Below, one piece after another: positions 1 to 15,600 of a stretch of DNA of 64,000 nucleotides. The DNA is from Strongylocentrotus purpuratus (taxonomy: Eukaryota > Echinodermata > Echinoidea > Camarodonta > Strongylocentrotidae): positions 12,362,429 to 12,426,428 of the forward strand of contig NW_022145613.1 in NCBI RefSeq assembly GCF_000002235.5, written 5' to 3'. Positions within the stretch are counted from its first letter, which is position 1; each line of letters begins with the position of its first letter. The translations under genes and the position numbers were made by a program. Under the pieces are notes generated by a model that saw only the letters and a list, made by a program, of their open reading frames with translations, did no database searches and was not told the DNA's origin.

Positions 1-297
1 ATTTGTCAACCTTGTGATGTCTTGTATGTTATCATCTTGCCTGGAAATGAAATAAATAAATAAAAATAAATTTTAGAAATAGTGTTTGGTTGTGTGCCCA
101 AAAATTAGAACTATAAGGATTATTTTATTTCAGCACAGCACAGTAAATCAATGTTAATATTATTATTATTTAGCAGGAGTGTTACGTTTAGATGACACCA
201 ATTGCTCTACGCTCGGGAGCAATTGTTGCAAAAGCATATATCATGCAATTTAAAATGTAATGCAATCTTTCATGATCTTTAAACGTGCCAATATTTG

Positions 298-541
298 AAG
301 AGCTTAATCCCAAAAGGAGCCAAATCCACTTTTGATAAAAATTGAGTTATTGATATCAGAACATTGTTCACTTAAGTACCCGTCTTCCAACAAAAATTTA
401 TTCCCCTAAATTTTAGGAGCAATTATGAAAAATGCATCTTATAATATCACCTTCCGTAGACGCCTGTACAAAATCTGGTCAACAATTCCTTTTTTCTCTG
501 AAGTTACAAAAATGGATTTAGCTCCTTTTGGAATTAAACTC
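298..541. mobile_element. Short inverted-repeat element (MITE) in SDHA intron
   Basis: The left end GAGCTTAATCCCAAAAGGAG recurs inverted at 505-541 with a few mismatches (about 36 bp per arm). The length of ~244 bp, terminal inversion and lack of coding capacity fit a non-autonomous DNA transposon. The superfamily is not assignable because no clear target duplication was found. Confidence 0.65.
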
Positions 542-565
542 TTCATTTAATGACTCTGTTCTTAC

Positions 566-658
566 TCTCTGCATCTTAAGCCTGAGATCAGCAGCCTTGA
601 CATCACCATCAGCATACCTCAGCTTGTCAAGGTTGGCCACTGAAACCTCACCGGCATT
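566..658 (-). CDS. SDHA: SDHA exon 12 (last exon inside the window)
   Basis: 31 codons in phase 0 reading [20 protein letters not shown] then [11 protein letters not shown], which matches the human [22 protein letters not shown] region. Acceptor CTTTAG, donor GTAAGA. Further exons for the helical C-terminal domain must lie to the left of the window. Confidence 0.93.
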
Positions 659-3600
659 CTAAAGGACAAGGAGAAAATAGTAATGCATTACAGATGACAT
701 TAAGTACAGGGGGTGTTTCACAAAGATCCGATGTTGAATTCATCTCTAAGTTGGACTTAACAATTATGGAAAGATGTTAGCATCTTCGAAAATATTTTAA
801 TGGGCATGAAAACACACATTGATAAAGTCTATCCAATCTTACTAGGTTACGACTGGTATTCGCTTTCTCTGTCTGATCAAATTTAAGGTTGTTCATGTCC
901 ACTAATGAGTATTAAAATAGTACCATGAATAAACATGAAAACTTATTGAACAAAAAACCCCACCCCCCCCCCCACAAAAAAAAATCATGTCTATCCAATC
1001 TTACCGCTTTGATGTCTGGGATTTTCTCTCCCGGCCTGTTCTCCTCGGTGATGGTGTGAGCACAGGCGCGTCCAAAGACCACCAGATCAAGCAGTGAGTT
1101 GGCACCCAGTCTGTTGGCCCCATGGACAGAGGCGCAGGCAGCCTCTCCGCACGAGTACAAACCGGGCACAATGGTATCACCATTCTCATCGCTGTATTGT
1201 ATCACCTACAAATCATCAGAATGTAATAGAAGATATGAATAGGTGGTGATCTAACATTTACTCTGGATTTTGAAATTTACCATCCATAGAACGAATCGAG
1301 GGGTCAGCGACACAAAGAAGTAACTCCATTTTGAGAAAAAGTGGTATATATGTCACTGAGCACTTGGGCCGTTAAGTCTATGTTTCACTAGCCATCGACT
1401 TCAATGGGGTGTTGGGGGGAGTTAAGTCTTTGTATTCTTGGAAAGCCCACATTTGTATGTACATTTTTAATTCAAATTCTCATTTTGGCAAAATATGGAG
1501 TTACGTCTTTGTGTCACTGAACCCTCGAAATGTCATAATTGTAAACGTTGTGACCTAAGGAATGAATGAATATCATGAACAACTTACCAGAGGAACTAAG
1601 TATATGTATTTCATCTGCATTTAGTTCATAAGTTTAAGGGTTAACAACTTTTGAGGTTTTACAGGCTAGTCAGATCTAAAGGATAACGATATTGAACGTT
1701 GATATTGAATATTGATATTGAATATAACGATAAGAAAACAATTCTTAATTGCTCCTCTCTTTTTTTATTGAAAAATCATTGTTGCAGGTCAGACCTGTAA
1801 CAATTTATGCTCATGAGCCTGTCGCAACAATTTTATTGTCTTGTTGGAATCAAATTTCTTTGGACATTCCATAGCAATGATATCCTTTATGCTCATAATT
1901 TGACTCCTTTGAAGTGATGTCACTTCATAGGAAATGATAGTCTCTCTCATGCTCGATTGACAGAACCCTCAAAATTATAGCAATCAGGTGTAACCACTTT
2001 TAAGGTTATCCTTCCATTAGGCCTAAAAAAAAAAAAAGAAGATGTTGTATTGCCCTTTAGATGCCATAACATGGGTCGATCGGTCGGAAATCTTTTTTTT
2101 CTTCTAAACTTTAAAAAAAAAACTCTATGGGCTGATATTTCTCAGTTTTGAATGCTTTAATACATTTTTTTAAAAGCCGACTGTAGATATTAAGATTGTT
2201 GGGTCAATCGCAAAGGGCAATTACAACATCTTTTTTTAAGGCCTTATTTAAGCTCTGATTTATGGTCCGATAAGCCCTTTATCGGCATCACAGCTACCGA
2301 CCTGTCCCTTGTAGTTGGTGGGTACCCCTCCCATGTTGTAGTGGACTGTGGGAAGCACCGGAACAGGGTCCCTGGTCACGTCTACACCGGCGAAGATCTG
2401 GGCCGTCTCTGAGATGCCTGGCAGTCTCATGGCCAGCTGCTCTGGTGGGAGATGGGACAGCTGCAGGTATACATGGTCCTTGTCTGGTCCACAGCCCCTG
2501 GAGGGAGGGTACAAACATTGCATTATGTTAAATAATTACATTTCATAATTTGTCATACTTACAGTCAACAACTATGTTATCTCTTAGGGACGTTGCGCAT
2601 CAAACATTTTTTGTTTAAGCCTCGATCACAAATGCCATTACGAACTGCTATGAACGCCGTACAAACGATTTTCAGACAATGGAAAAACAGGGAGATTCGT
2701 TCGAAATTATCATTCATACAAACCTTTGTGACTGTAGCTTTATGCACTGTCCCTACTATGTATTATCTCTCGATGTAACCCACTGAATTTTATTATCTGT
2801 AAACAATTATTTAACATGGTATATAAATATAACAAACAAACAAACAAACAAACAATTGAATTATTCATAAGTTTTTGGGGGTGTGTTTTCCATGACTCAA
2901 GAATAAAAGGTGGACTGGTTGAATTAGGACCCTTGTTAAATACTTAAGATTTAAGCTTTATATTATGTCACATTCTCTAGAAAATAATCAGGCAGAATCG
3001 ATTTTTCAAATGCTCAGAAAGTTAGAAACTTGGACCAGGTATAAATAGTTGAGTTGTTAGCTGTCCATTACAATGTTTAAAGAACATGTATTCTCAATAA
3101 TATGACGGCTTAAGTACAGCGAACAAAAGGTAAAGTTAATCAATAACTGGGTCAGTCAAATATTTCATGAACAAGGCCATATTTAACTACACCACAATAG
3201 TGTACCTCGTGCTGTTAGCTTAAAGCTAAATATAGAAATGACCTTGTCTGGTCAAATCTTGGAAAATTTAGACAGGATTAACAAGAGAGGGAGGTTTTAA
3301 CAACTTTGCTTCTTAGGTTTAAATCCACGCTATTTCTAAAGTTCAGTATTCCTATCTTCTGGAATCCCACCGTTTCATGAAACCAAAGTTACCAGATTTT
3401 CCCTGATAGGGTTCTAAATAAGAGGTATTTTACACACTTAAAGCCACCATAGCCCATCATCCATTGGATATGCTATTTTGACATGAGACAAAATATAATG
3501 AAGCTGGCTACATTTCTTGAGGGCTCATGAAATTTCCAGATCTTTCTTCTAATCCCTGACTATTCCCAAGTCTTCCCCATAATCCAGGATGCATGGGAGC

Positions 3601-6600
3601 CTTTAAAGCCTGTCTGTACTAGTTTGGCCAGGAAGGATTAGACCACCCAGCATGGTCACTGACAGGTGATATCTCATTAAATCAGCTCCCAATTAAAATA
3701 AGGAAAAGAGGATCATGGGGGACCAACAGGCACCGCTTAGGCATTGTTTTCTATATAGAGGGAGCAAATAGCTACAAGATGTACAGTGGGGCTTAACTAA
3801 TCCTTGATGTTTCCACTCACCTTCCTTCCCTGATCTCAATGGTCATGGACCTTGAGACGACATCCCTGGAAGCGAGGTCCTTGGCCGTGGGGGCGTACCT
3901 CTCCATAAACCTCTCACCCTCGCTGTTGAGGAGGTATCCACCCTCCCCACGACACCCCTCTGTGATGAGGCAACCTGCTCCGTAGATACCTGTGGAGTGA
4001 ACAAGTATAAACAAAACATGCTTAATCATGGTTTTTCATCCAAAGGTTAATAGTATTCAATTGCCCAAATTTTCCTTGGTTTTTTTCTTCTGATGGACTT
4101 TTAAAATTCCAGGATCATTACAAAGGGCATTTTACACAATAACAAGACAACATAACTACTCCTCAAATATACTGTCTGGACTACAACAAAAATGAATAAG
4201 GAGAAAAATGCTATACATTTCTACCTTCTATAAAGAAAATATATCTAATTATAAATGCATCCTGCATATAGTTATTGCACATTTGTTTTTACACAACCAA
4301 TGAATGATACAAATCTAGTCCTCCATCAACAACCAAGAAAACTGAAATCATGATTTTCTGTCCAGATCAAATGGGGAGAACCTCAACAGTTGTCGATTTG
4401 TGTTTGATTGATGAAAACTTCAAAACTTCATAACTTTTAAAGCTTTATCAGATTTTGCTCAAACTTTCACTGATACATATGTTCCTTTCATTTTCCCCCT
4501 TTCGTTAAAGCCAACTGAATACGGGGCGGATTTCCCCTTTAAGTTAACCCAGAGCCTTTGTGAGAGCACCAGAGATGGTCATTCAAAGTGACGAGTAGAT
4601 GTAATACCTGTGGGGTGAAACTGGACAAACTCCATGTCTTCATTGGCCAGACCAGCCCTGGTGAGCATAGCAGTACCATCCCCAGTGCATGAATGGGCAG
4701 AGGTACAGCTGAAGTATGCACGGCCGTAGCCACTGTCGGAGAGAAAACAAGACACATTTTGTAAATGTTAGGAAGCTTTTAAGGTCATATTTCAGGAGTC
4801 GTACTGTCTGACATATGTTATAATTTACAAAGCCTGTCTACCTAACCCTACCATAAAAATAATAGAAGAGAGATTAAATATGTCCTACTAAACATGTGTC
4901 CCAATATGGATTCTTCATCCTAATGTCAACGAGAGGAAAATAAGTTCCAAGGTATATTCCAAGGCATATAAATCAAACTCTCTCAAAGGAACTCAACGCC
5001 AAATACTGAGAGGATCCCAAGCCTACACAGTCACTCATGGCTTGGTCACATATGACAGAGAAAGGTACATATAAGGAAGATATAAATATGGAGCGTATTA
5101 CCCTTGCACATATATAAATAATAACAAAAATGCTGCAGTTTAGTGCAACATTGTGAAAGAATCTTAAGGAGTTCCAAATCTAGCCTACCCTGTAGCGAGG
5201 ACTGTGTTCTTGGCCCTGATCCTATGGATAGAGCCGTCTTCCATGCACAGCGCCACGACGCCACGACACTCGCCATCCTCCATAATGAGATCCAGAGCAA
5301 AGTACTCAATGAAGTATGATGTGTCATATCTCAAAGACTGTAGAAAGGAAATACATAGGGTTCATTAAAGATATAGTTTTAACAATGTTAAATCTGAGAT
5401 GCACGGCCCTATGTGTTATCAGTGTCTGTGATATGGGGTAATATTGAAGCCCTAAAAAAAAAAGTTGCACTTTAAAATGATCAAGAAGTGCCTCAAAAAA
5501 GTAAAAATCTTTGAGTGACCGGTTTTACCATATTCGTAGTGTAGTGTTATGAAAATAATATTGAAGCCCTAAAAAAAAATTGCGCTTTAAAATGATCAAG
5601 AAGTGCCTCAAAAAAGTAAAAATCTTTGAGTGACTGGTTTTACCATATTCGTAGTGTAGTGTTATGAAAAATGTTAGGAAAACGTGAATTTGATTTAGAT
5701 TTCCAATCATAAATATCTTGATAATCAGACAGGCAATCAGCTTGTAAAAGTCATGGGGTTCCTGACTGACTTAAAAGTTTATAATTATCATTGCAGCATG
5801 AGCTAAATCCAGGATTTTCTTTCAAAATCTGAGACAAACTTACTCAATCCCTTTAAAGATAAAGTTGAGTAATAGTCCTGGGACTACATTGTAAAAGAAA
5901 GTGGAATCGATCGGGAAAGGTTGATTATGTAGTACATAGGAACTGATGTATAGTGTTCTTTGCACAGACATATGAGGAAATGCTAACTACTATAATACTA
6001 CATCAGCCAATCAACACATTAATGGCACCCCTACCAGTTTGGGCAACACATGTTCTTGCGACAATAGCTCTGGGGTCATTTCTCTACACTAACTAAATTA
6101 ACTTCAGCGCTGGATCAAACACACTTTACATAACCCTAAACCTGAAACTATCCTACAACCCAATCGCAACTCTAACCCAACATCTTCGACCTAATAAAGC
6201 CTGGATGTTGAATCGCTTGAAGCAATTGTCGCTGGAGCGACTGACCGGTCAACCGTGAGCAATGTCTGGTCATTACCTGTCCATAGAGCGTATGTAGCAG
6301 GGAATGACCAGTCCTGTCTGCCACAGCGCAGCACCTATGTGCTTGACCTCCCTTGCCGTAGTCGTAGCTCTGACCCCCGAAGGCTCTCTGGTAGATTTTG
6401 CCCTCTTCTGTTCTGCTGAAAGGCATGCCATAGTTCTCAAGCTGGTGGAAAAGTAATGATAAAGACTAAAGTTAAGTTTGTATTTACAAACAAAACATTT
6501 TAATTATCAGAATCTGTTGCATATCCCTTTTTGAATGGTGCGAAATGCCATCACATTTATTATATAACATAAACTCATTATAATTTGAGAAAATAATAGC

Positions 6601-9600
6601 ATTGCAATTATGTTCATTCTTTATGGGATGTCATCTGTGATGTCACACATCTCAGCAGCGTTCAGAGAGCTCTTCAGGCGCTATGCCGAGGCTGTATTTA
6701 AGCATTTTGTAATTGATAATAATCATTATTTTGAATGTTTCCAAGCATTGAATTTTGAAAAAATTGTCCAATCAAAGTTTCACCTTTGCAATAATGAAAA
6801 TAAAGTTAATTTTTAAAAATCTTGGCACAGCTACTTTAAGATATCAGTCAGAATCATCATTTCAAGGGGAAAAAAAAAAAAAGGCCTTCTGGACAGGTGG
6901 TTGCTAAAGCAAGATTGACTGTATCTCCATACGTCTAAACAATCGTTCTTTCTTTTGAGTTGTACAATTTTGCCCTTCTGGCCTCAAATTACAGACTTTA
7001 ATCTAGTTATATCTTGCCCAGCATCTTAAAATTAAAATCAAATTTTGCTCTAAAAAGCTTTTAGCAAGCCCTGGAGCCTAGGGACATTGTGTTTCCCATA
7101 CATCAGTTTACACTTCTTCTACGATCCATTTTTACACATTTGAAATTTTGTTTGTGGAGTGTGGACCACCCTGCAATATAAAATGTTGGACTGGGTAAAC
7201 TACCTATGGACTGAAACGGTTAACAAAATCATAAAAAATGACCTTTACCTCGATAACGGCCTTTGGGGCCTCCTCTGTCATGTAATGAATGGCATCCTGA
7301 TCTCCAAGCCAATCCGAACCTTTCACTGTGTCATACCTATCAATTATATATAAACACATCAAAACATGTTAATGTGATGTTTGTCTATATAAACAGTTGA
7401 TACAGACAAATATAAAGCATGAACAAAAGTCAATGTTTACTACATTGTATCAGTATCAAGTAATATCTAAAGCAAAAGTCAACATTTTCAACTGAAAAGA
7501 GGCAAATCCAAGATACATAAATATATGCTTAAAAATTAGATAAGAAATAGAGCATATGTGTATCAGTATTGCATGACATTCCTCATTTACTACAAGTGTT
7601 GCCAGGGACTAACTTGAGCAGGCTTACTTTGTTCTGAATACATGTTTCACATCTATGCAACTGTTCCTTTCATAAATCAGTTCTGGAAGTTTTTCAACTA
7701 CTCATTATTGTCTCATTTTGTTCAGTGCACTCCTCTAGGTGTAAATGTAAATGTTACAAGGACAACTCCCAAACCTTTTTTTTCTGAAACAGAAATATAC
7801 CTGGAATATGAAGCTTACAATTGTAATCACGTTGTTTGCCTAGAGCGACTTGTTCTTTGAATAATCATAAGTTTGCTGAATCCTAACACTAAGGCTCAGA
7901 GAGCAGTCATGGGTCATATTTCAGCACATTGCAACATATTAACGAGATATTCAAGGACAGTTCTTCTTTTTCTTTTTCATATCATGTTTAATAGCTCTGT
8001 GCTCAGTTTAAATGTTGGTAAACATCATCAAATTCGTTTATCTGCATTTCCTCTGATTCTAAAAAGGAACCTTGAAAGAGGTTAGACAAGATCATAGGAT
8101 AAATATTTATTTTAGCTCTACCAGTGTACATGTATACCTTTGAACACAGGTAGTTTGATATAAATTAAAAAAAAGAATGACTTCATGATATTCAGACCAG
8201 GTTTACTCCGAAAAGGGGAGGGGGGGGGGGGCAGAATCCACTCCCTGGACAAGCGCCACCTAATGTCACATCTTTTGTCTTTTTGTCACAAATTCATACA
8301 ACTTTGACCTTGCGAACCATCCTATTCCTAATGGAAATTTCTCCATTTGTATCGTACATAATGCAGAAGCAACATAAATGCATGTAAATAATTAATTAGT
8401 GATACTTAGTAAACTACATGTATATCAGTTTGCATATAGTGGGTGTAGGATAATACACACTTAACAATGGGCATGTCATGTATATGTATAGAGGTAAGTG
8501 CGCTTATACTATGTATGGGTGCTAAATTGCTATTACATGAATATTTTTCATTTGCGATCGATAATGACATGGATCAATTTAGAAATGCATCTGTATTAAA
8601 TCAAACAACAAGGATTCTGGAGTTTCGTTGTATTATAAAGCAAATGACTCATGTCTTTATAAATTCATTATTCAATCTATCTGCTTGTTGGGTAAGACAG
8701 ATACCCAGCTTAATCCTGAGGGTGAAACAAAGAATTAATTCATATGAATCATTTGTATACGGGTGTACATACATGTGCCATCTCCAGTTATCTGGTTCCA
8801 TGTTCCCCAGTGCAGCATTGATACCACCCTGTATACGAATAAAAAAGTGTTACGTAACCTTGTTGCGAATAGAGATGAGTATTTAAGAATTTAGATCTGT
8901 CTGTCGACTTACTGTCATTCCAAGTTCAATGTAATCCAGTAAAATTCTTCAGCATATTGTAGTAGACGAAGCAATAAATATTAGTCACTTTAAGAACTCT
9001 TCTCAGATATAAAAATGATCACTAACTACAATGTAAAAGAAGTGGGTTCAGAGCGTCGTGAAGTCTACTTACAAGTTTTTATGAGACGGTATTTAAACTT
9101 GCAATATTTCTTCGTGTAATCAGTATTTCAAGCTCATATTCTGAATGTAGTGACATGGAACTTAAAACATTAAAATCCAAATATTTTTGGTGATAGGTTT
9201 ACTTTAAATTTAATTTCTACTTCATTCATCAATATATGAAATTATTCTGATACATTAGCAAACAATATATCTGGTGTCGCAATACAATTTCTTTATAAGT
9301 GCAACTTTAGTAATCACACGTGATAAGTCATGGGAGGGAACTATTTGGATCTAAATGAATCAACGCACCAACGCCAACCATGTATGTGTGTCACAACTAT
9401 ACCTCTCAATGAGCTATGAATCAGAGTAGAGAACAAACCTGTGCTGCTACGGTATGTGACCTGGTAGGGAAAAGCTTTGTGATGCAGGCAGTCTTAAACC
9501 CCTCATGAGCAAGACCAAATGCTGCCCTCAGACCGGCGCCACCAGCACCGACGACGACAGCATCAAACGTGTGATCGACGACAGGGTAGTCTCGCGAAAC

Positions 9601-12600
9601 CTAGGAGCAGTGATCAGATGGAAATAATGACTATATTTGCAAATGGGCATGACTGTTGTAGGCCTGTTTGGTCATTCAATGTATTGAGGAGTAATGAACT
9701 CATGTACTCATAAGGACCGCTATGAATAACGACCTTGATTTTGTATTATGAATAGCGACCCTTTTTGCATATTATGAATACCGGTAGTAACTCTCTTCTT
9801 CTTTTATGAATAATGACTCTTTTCTCAAATTATGAATAACGGTCCTTATGAATAGCGGGCATACCCCGTCCACATTACTATCTGTCACAGATTTTGAAAG
9901 ACCTTGTTGTATGAAAGAAAGGCCAATATTTGTAAGTTTGAAGAAAAAAAAATTACTGCTTGTATTATTTGCATGAATGAATTGCAGTTTTTTTCCTAAG
10001 ATCCGAGGAGAAAAGTAGCTTTCCTCAATCATACAGTGACTTGGCCCGACAATGTTGTTGTTCTATAAACGATCTATGTCAATGCAAAGTATGACATGTC
10101 GTCCATTAACTTGTACTGCGTGTTCGGAATAGTGAAAACAGTACCCCCTTAACCTCCCACAAATGAATAGGTTTTTAAAAGCACATTGTCACGTATGTTT
10201 CACTGCCTAACCAATAAAAATCATTGCTCATGCAATAAATGTTAATAAATCCAGCCCATGCAATAAATGGAAATCATAAATGCAAATCAATAAAATATGT
10301 TGCTTGCCCCAGTGTTTACTTAGCACTTCATAATAATTGAGGTACATTTATATAACCCATGACAAGCTATCAGCAGAAATTATACCAAAGAATTTTAATT
10401 TTTTCTATATTTTGACCAAAATATGAAGTTCTTGTCCGTAAAAGATACATGTATTTCCTGTACATACATGTATGTTGCTGTATGCCCTTAGGCTAATGAG
10501 AGAATCTAAGCAGACAAATAGGAATCAAGTCATATTGACACTAAAAATAGTTCCCAGTCAAAAATGGAATAAACTGCAGTGAAACATGTATGCAAAGACC
10601 ACTCAAGAGAAACAAGCAGTCTGTAATAGGCAAGTGGTCTTCATGTGTACAGGATCTTTTAGTACATGCTTCAAAGAGAAACATTATTCCACATTATTTC
10701 AGTGAAACAGGAAATGTGGTCTTTATAGACAGGTTGGTCACTAAAGTAGGTTTCACTGTACATATATACATGTATACTAGAGTACATAAAGGTTATGGTG
10801 ATTTACCTGACTTGTTTTAGTTCCATCTCCTGTCTGTCTTCCCTCTATTGAGAAATGAAAGTTCCTGTTATTGGTTGCTGCTGGTCTAACCAGGTTACCT
10901 GCAGAAAGCTGTAATGAAAATCAGATGAAGTTAAGACAATTAAGACTTGTTAACAAGGAGATTGGAATTTCCTGCTTGGTATTATAAGTTATTTTTCATG
11001 TTTTTATAACTGTAATGGCACGTATAAGTATATGTATGGGTTCAAAATGTAGTAAGTTATCGACCTGTATGTATATGTACGACGCATCTTTTGTCAGTGC
11101 AGACAGCAAAAAGAATTTTCTCTTCCAGGCTACCCATGATCTCGGACTATCCTATCTCAGACTCATAGAGGCAAACGTTTGACTGGGAAGAACTGCCTTG
11201 TTCTGGGTGTTGTGTCTTCCATCCTTTTGTATGCTTAAATCTCCATTCTCCAATATGGGAGACGGTCTGTCAAGTGCACGAGTGGGGGAGAGTCTCCCGA
11301 TTCCTAAATTCAGCCATGCGCATGTTATCTACATGTATACTGCCTGGCCAAAGAACCCTGAACTTTAATTTACATGGGATATTGAACATCTGATAAAACC
11401 AAGACACAGTCTCTCACACTCCCACACACAACAAAAATTTCAGGTGAATATACCTGTTCACAAATGATAAATTAGACAAAAAAGCAAAAAAAGAGCACAA
11501 AACAAAACCAGACGGCATACATCCCCGTGTACTGAAGGAGACTGCAGATTTACATGTAGCTGATCCATTGACCACCATCGAGATAAATTTTATTTGTAGT
11601 GCTCACTACCCCTCCCCCCTTTAGCAAAAAAAGAAGGTAAAATTGTGGTTACCATGCTTGGCAGAAGGTTTTTCCATAAACCAGTAGATTCTACAAGGGC
11701 GTCTGATCGCGCACTTCTTTCATGTGCTAAAACCCTTCCCAAAGAAAGTGCATGCAACCCCTGTGCAGTCTATGTGCATTGCGCACTCATGCAAAATTGG
11801 TTGATGTTTTTAGCACCAAATTGAGATTCGAACCTTTATGCTTTGTGATCCTGAATAGAAGGCGATACACAACAAATGAGGTGTCATATGAAAGAGCAGG
11901 TTTTTCTCCATATGCCCAAAAGGGCGTTAATCTCAGAACTCTAAAAATATGTTAATCAAAACAGTGCTTTAAACATTGGTTCATCGTGGCTCCGAAATTT
12001 GCCACATTAGAGAAATGATGCCCCGCGAGATAAGTTGGGTCAACTGTAATTGTAAGGAATTTATCATATCCATGTGCCTATTTTTTCCCTTCTTCTTCTT
12101 CTGTTCATGTCAACAGACTTGTTAGTCCATATAAAGACACGGAAACGAAGCACGTGGTCATGGAATAGAGCAATCTTTAAGGAATTGTAGCGCATGGGAC
12201 CTAAAGGAATCAATTGATCCCGTGTTGATAACGCTATATCGAGATAGATTTTAAAAAAAGAAGATTTTTATTTGTAGTGCTCACTACCCCTCCCCCCTTT
12301 AGCAAAAAAAGAAGGTAACATTTTGGCGGGAGGTTTTTTTAACTTTAAACAAACTAGCCCCAAGCCAAGGGATCAAAAGCCATTAGTTGGAAAATACCCT
12401 TCCCCCCATATTTTGAATCAGCTAAATAGGGAGGTGTGACTATCTGCTCAACCAAAATCCATGGTGACAGTGCGTAAAATCTGCACATGCATATGTATTT
12501 CACGATCGCAGTGCGTAGCAATCTTTGTGTGTGCTACCTATGTTGCAAGCCTTCGTAGACCCTAGAGTAAAGGAGCCCCTATTTTTAGGACTCTTTACTT

Positions 12601-15600
12601 CCTATTTATTATCATTTCTTGTTCAAATCATGAAGCAAATATTATTATTATTTAAACAAAAAAAGAATCCCAGAAAAAAATCACGAATTGTCATGACAAT
12701 ATTCATTTCAATTTTCACTGTTTTGGAGCCCGTTATCGGCCGAGCGTTTCAGTTTACGGCCGCATGTACAAAGTCAATAGGAAGCGCTCGCGCGCACCGT
12801 GCGTTTCCGCGCTGATGTACAGCACAAGCGGGCGGAGCAGGTATCCCACGCCGGAGCTCCCTGGTGCTCGCCTGGCCGAAGACGGGCACAGCGGTGATCG
12901 GAAGTTGGAATCTGAATTAGACAGAGATATCGTGTGTGCGTCGCGGTGTGCGGCTGCATTGATTTAAAGGGATCGTTTAACAATGTTAAATCTGAGATAC
13001 ACGGCCCTACTTGTTATCAGTGTCTGTGATATGGTGTAATATTGAAGCCCTAAAAAATTGCGCTTCAAAATGATCAAGAAGTGCCTCAAAAAAATAAAAA
13101 TCTTTGAGTGACCGTCACCGGTTTTACCATACTCGTTTTTATCAATAGACTTTAGTGTTATGAAAACCGTCAGGCGAACGGTTTTCAAAATTTGTAATTT
13201 CAATCATAAATATCTTGATAATCAGACAGGCGATCGGCTTGTAAATGTCATGGGGTTCCTGACTGACCTAAAGGTTTATAATTATCATTGCATCATGAGC
13301 TAAATCCAGAATTTTATTTCAGAATCTGAGACAAAGTTACCGGATCCCTTTAATACATGCGATGAGATACTTTTGAGCTTGCGACCAGCACAAAATCGGG
13401 CTTTAAATCTGAAAAATACTTGCAATAAAGCTCATTTTATGGTACCCATATTTCTTACAGACACGCGTAAGATACTCGATTTTTCAGATTTGGGTAGCGG
13501 GACCGGCGATTATATCGCTAAAATGTGATATTTTAGGATATATTTTCCATTGCAAATGTGGTTCTTCAGTGACACTGGCATGGTATGGTATGTGTGGGAT
13601 ATGTGTTATGCTATTATGCGATGTATTTTAGAGTGATTTTACCTTGCATCCAACCAATCGGCCGAAAACGGGAGCTGGCCGATTACGGGCTCCTTTACTC
13701 TACTCATACAAATATAGTAGATCTACTGCGTGTGCATTGCCATTCGGAGTCGGACATGTGCGTGTATGCTACGAGCTGGTGGGACGACAGGAGATTGAGC
13801 ATGGTGGCTTGAGGGTTGACAGCCCTGATAGGCCTTATCGCAAATAGCCTCACGCAAGGGACGATGGGATTGAAAAGGGAGCAAGAGCGCCGCAAACGTC
13901 TGATCGCGACGATGCGAAACGCTAGCAGCCGACGCGCACTGTGTACAGTACACACGTACTATATATACTACGTACATCGAACGTTGGCTTATTATACTTT
14001 CAGCTCCTATACCGATCAAACATCTCGTGATATTTTGTCTTGCAAACTCACTGATTACATTGATTCTACGTGATGGGTGGTGGAAACAGATGTGCTGTCT
14101 ATGGATGCAACAATAACCGAAGATATCCAGAAAGATAAGAATGATTTTGATGTTTTACTTTCGAATTTTGTGATGACCGGGAGGCACTGCATGCCTCTAA
14201 ATCTAATCGAAACAAGTGTTACGAGCGAGTGGCGAAGGGAATCGTGTCGGGACAGCTACGGCGTTGTTGCCAACAACAGGCGCTAAAGCTAACCTTGCCA
14301 TTCTTAATGCTTTTCATCTAGGCCTACCTGGTTTAATTTATATGATTGCCCCTGCGATTTTCCTTTTTTGAAATAAAATTGCCTTATATATCAATACATT
14401 GAAATCACTCATTAACATTTTTGTCTGAAGTCGGAATAGGGAAAGTTTTCTGCAAAAATTAGTTGAACGAAATGAGAAAATAAGTTCAATTGACAATTTT
14501 AAATCGCATATAATATGATGATTCAGATGATTGTTGATCTAATTTGTGTCTTCTTTTTCTTCCTCCCACAGATATGTTGTGAAGAACCATGTTAACAACT
14601 AAGGTTTCACAAGTGATCCTCGGAACTCATACGCCCAGTGGACCAGGCGTTTTTTCTTCAATCCTATAATATTTTTATCATAGCGAAGATGCACCCAAAT
14701 ACATGCAATTGCACCTAAATATTTGTGTGTCTTTTTATTTAGATTTGAGATTTGCAGAAATGGAAAAAGATGAGAGAATAAATCATTTACACAAGGGCGA
14801 ATGTCTGAAGAATGCGCGAAAGGAGAGCTGGCAAAATATAAAAAGAATAAAAGAAACAAAATATGCTACATTACAAGCAGTATATGTATGAGATGGAGGA
14901 TAAAAATGTGAAAGTGAGAATGTGATTAAATATTCGGAGATAAAAAGATGTGTAATCGTCTATCATTAAGATATACCCAGCTAGCAATATAGCCAAAGCG
15001 GATGAGGTGGGGGGGGGGGGGGTGAGCTGTGGCATTCCCATAAGTTTTCTTGGCAATATGTCTCTTCCTCCTCTCTTCTATACTTTTCTCAAAAAGTACA
15101 TCTTTTCCCTCCTCTCTTCTATACTTTTCTCGACAATTACGTCTCTCCACTCCTATATAGTAGCAACACTTACATCTCTTCCCTCTTTATATTCATTACT
15201 AAACAAGTAGTACATTGTATATCTGAATCGATTTCTTTTTAATCGTCGCTCATTGCGATAGCTTCATTAAATGTTTAAATCGCTATTAGCCCTTACAACA
15301 AAGTGCAATTGAGTAATCAAGACATTTTCTCTCATTTTATCTCTTCCATAAATTACAAAACTGTCCATAGAAAGTAGAAATGAATATATACAAAGCCATG
15401 AAAGATATTTGTCTTATATTGAACATTTACTTTATTTCTCATACGTATACATTATAAAAAGCAATCGGTATCATGTAAACAAATTTACAGATCATAAAAA
15501 CTAAGGACAGCACTTCATACGACAAACTTCCAATTCATTTTCGGAAATGGAGATTTGAATTATGAATATTGTTGATTTCTGGGACTACCCATCTTCCATC

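Noticed and set aside
8467-8886. 139-codon plus-strand frame opposite SDHA exon 4
   Set aside because: It overlaps a confirmed minus-strand exon and splice sites; no protein similarity recognised.
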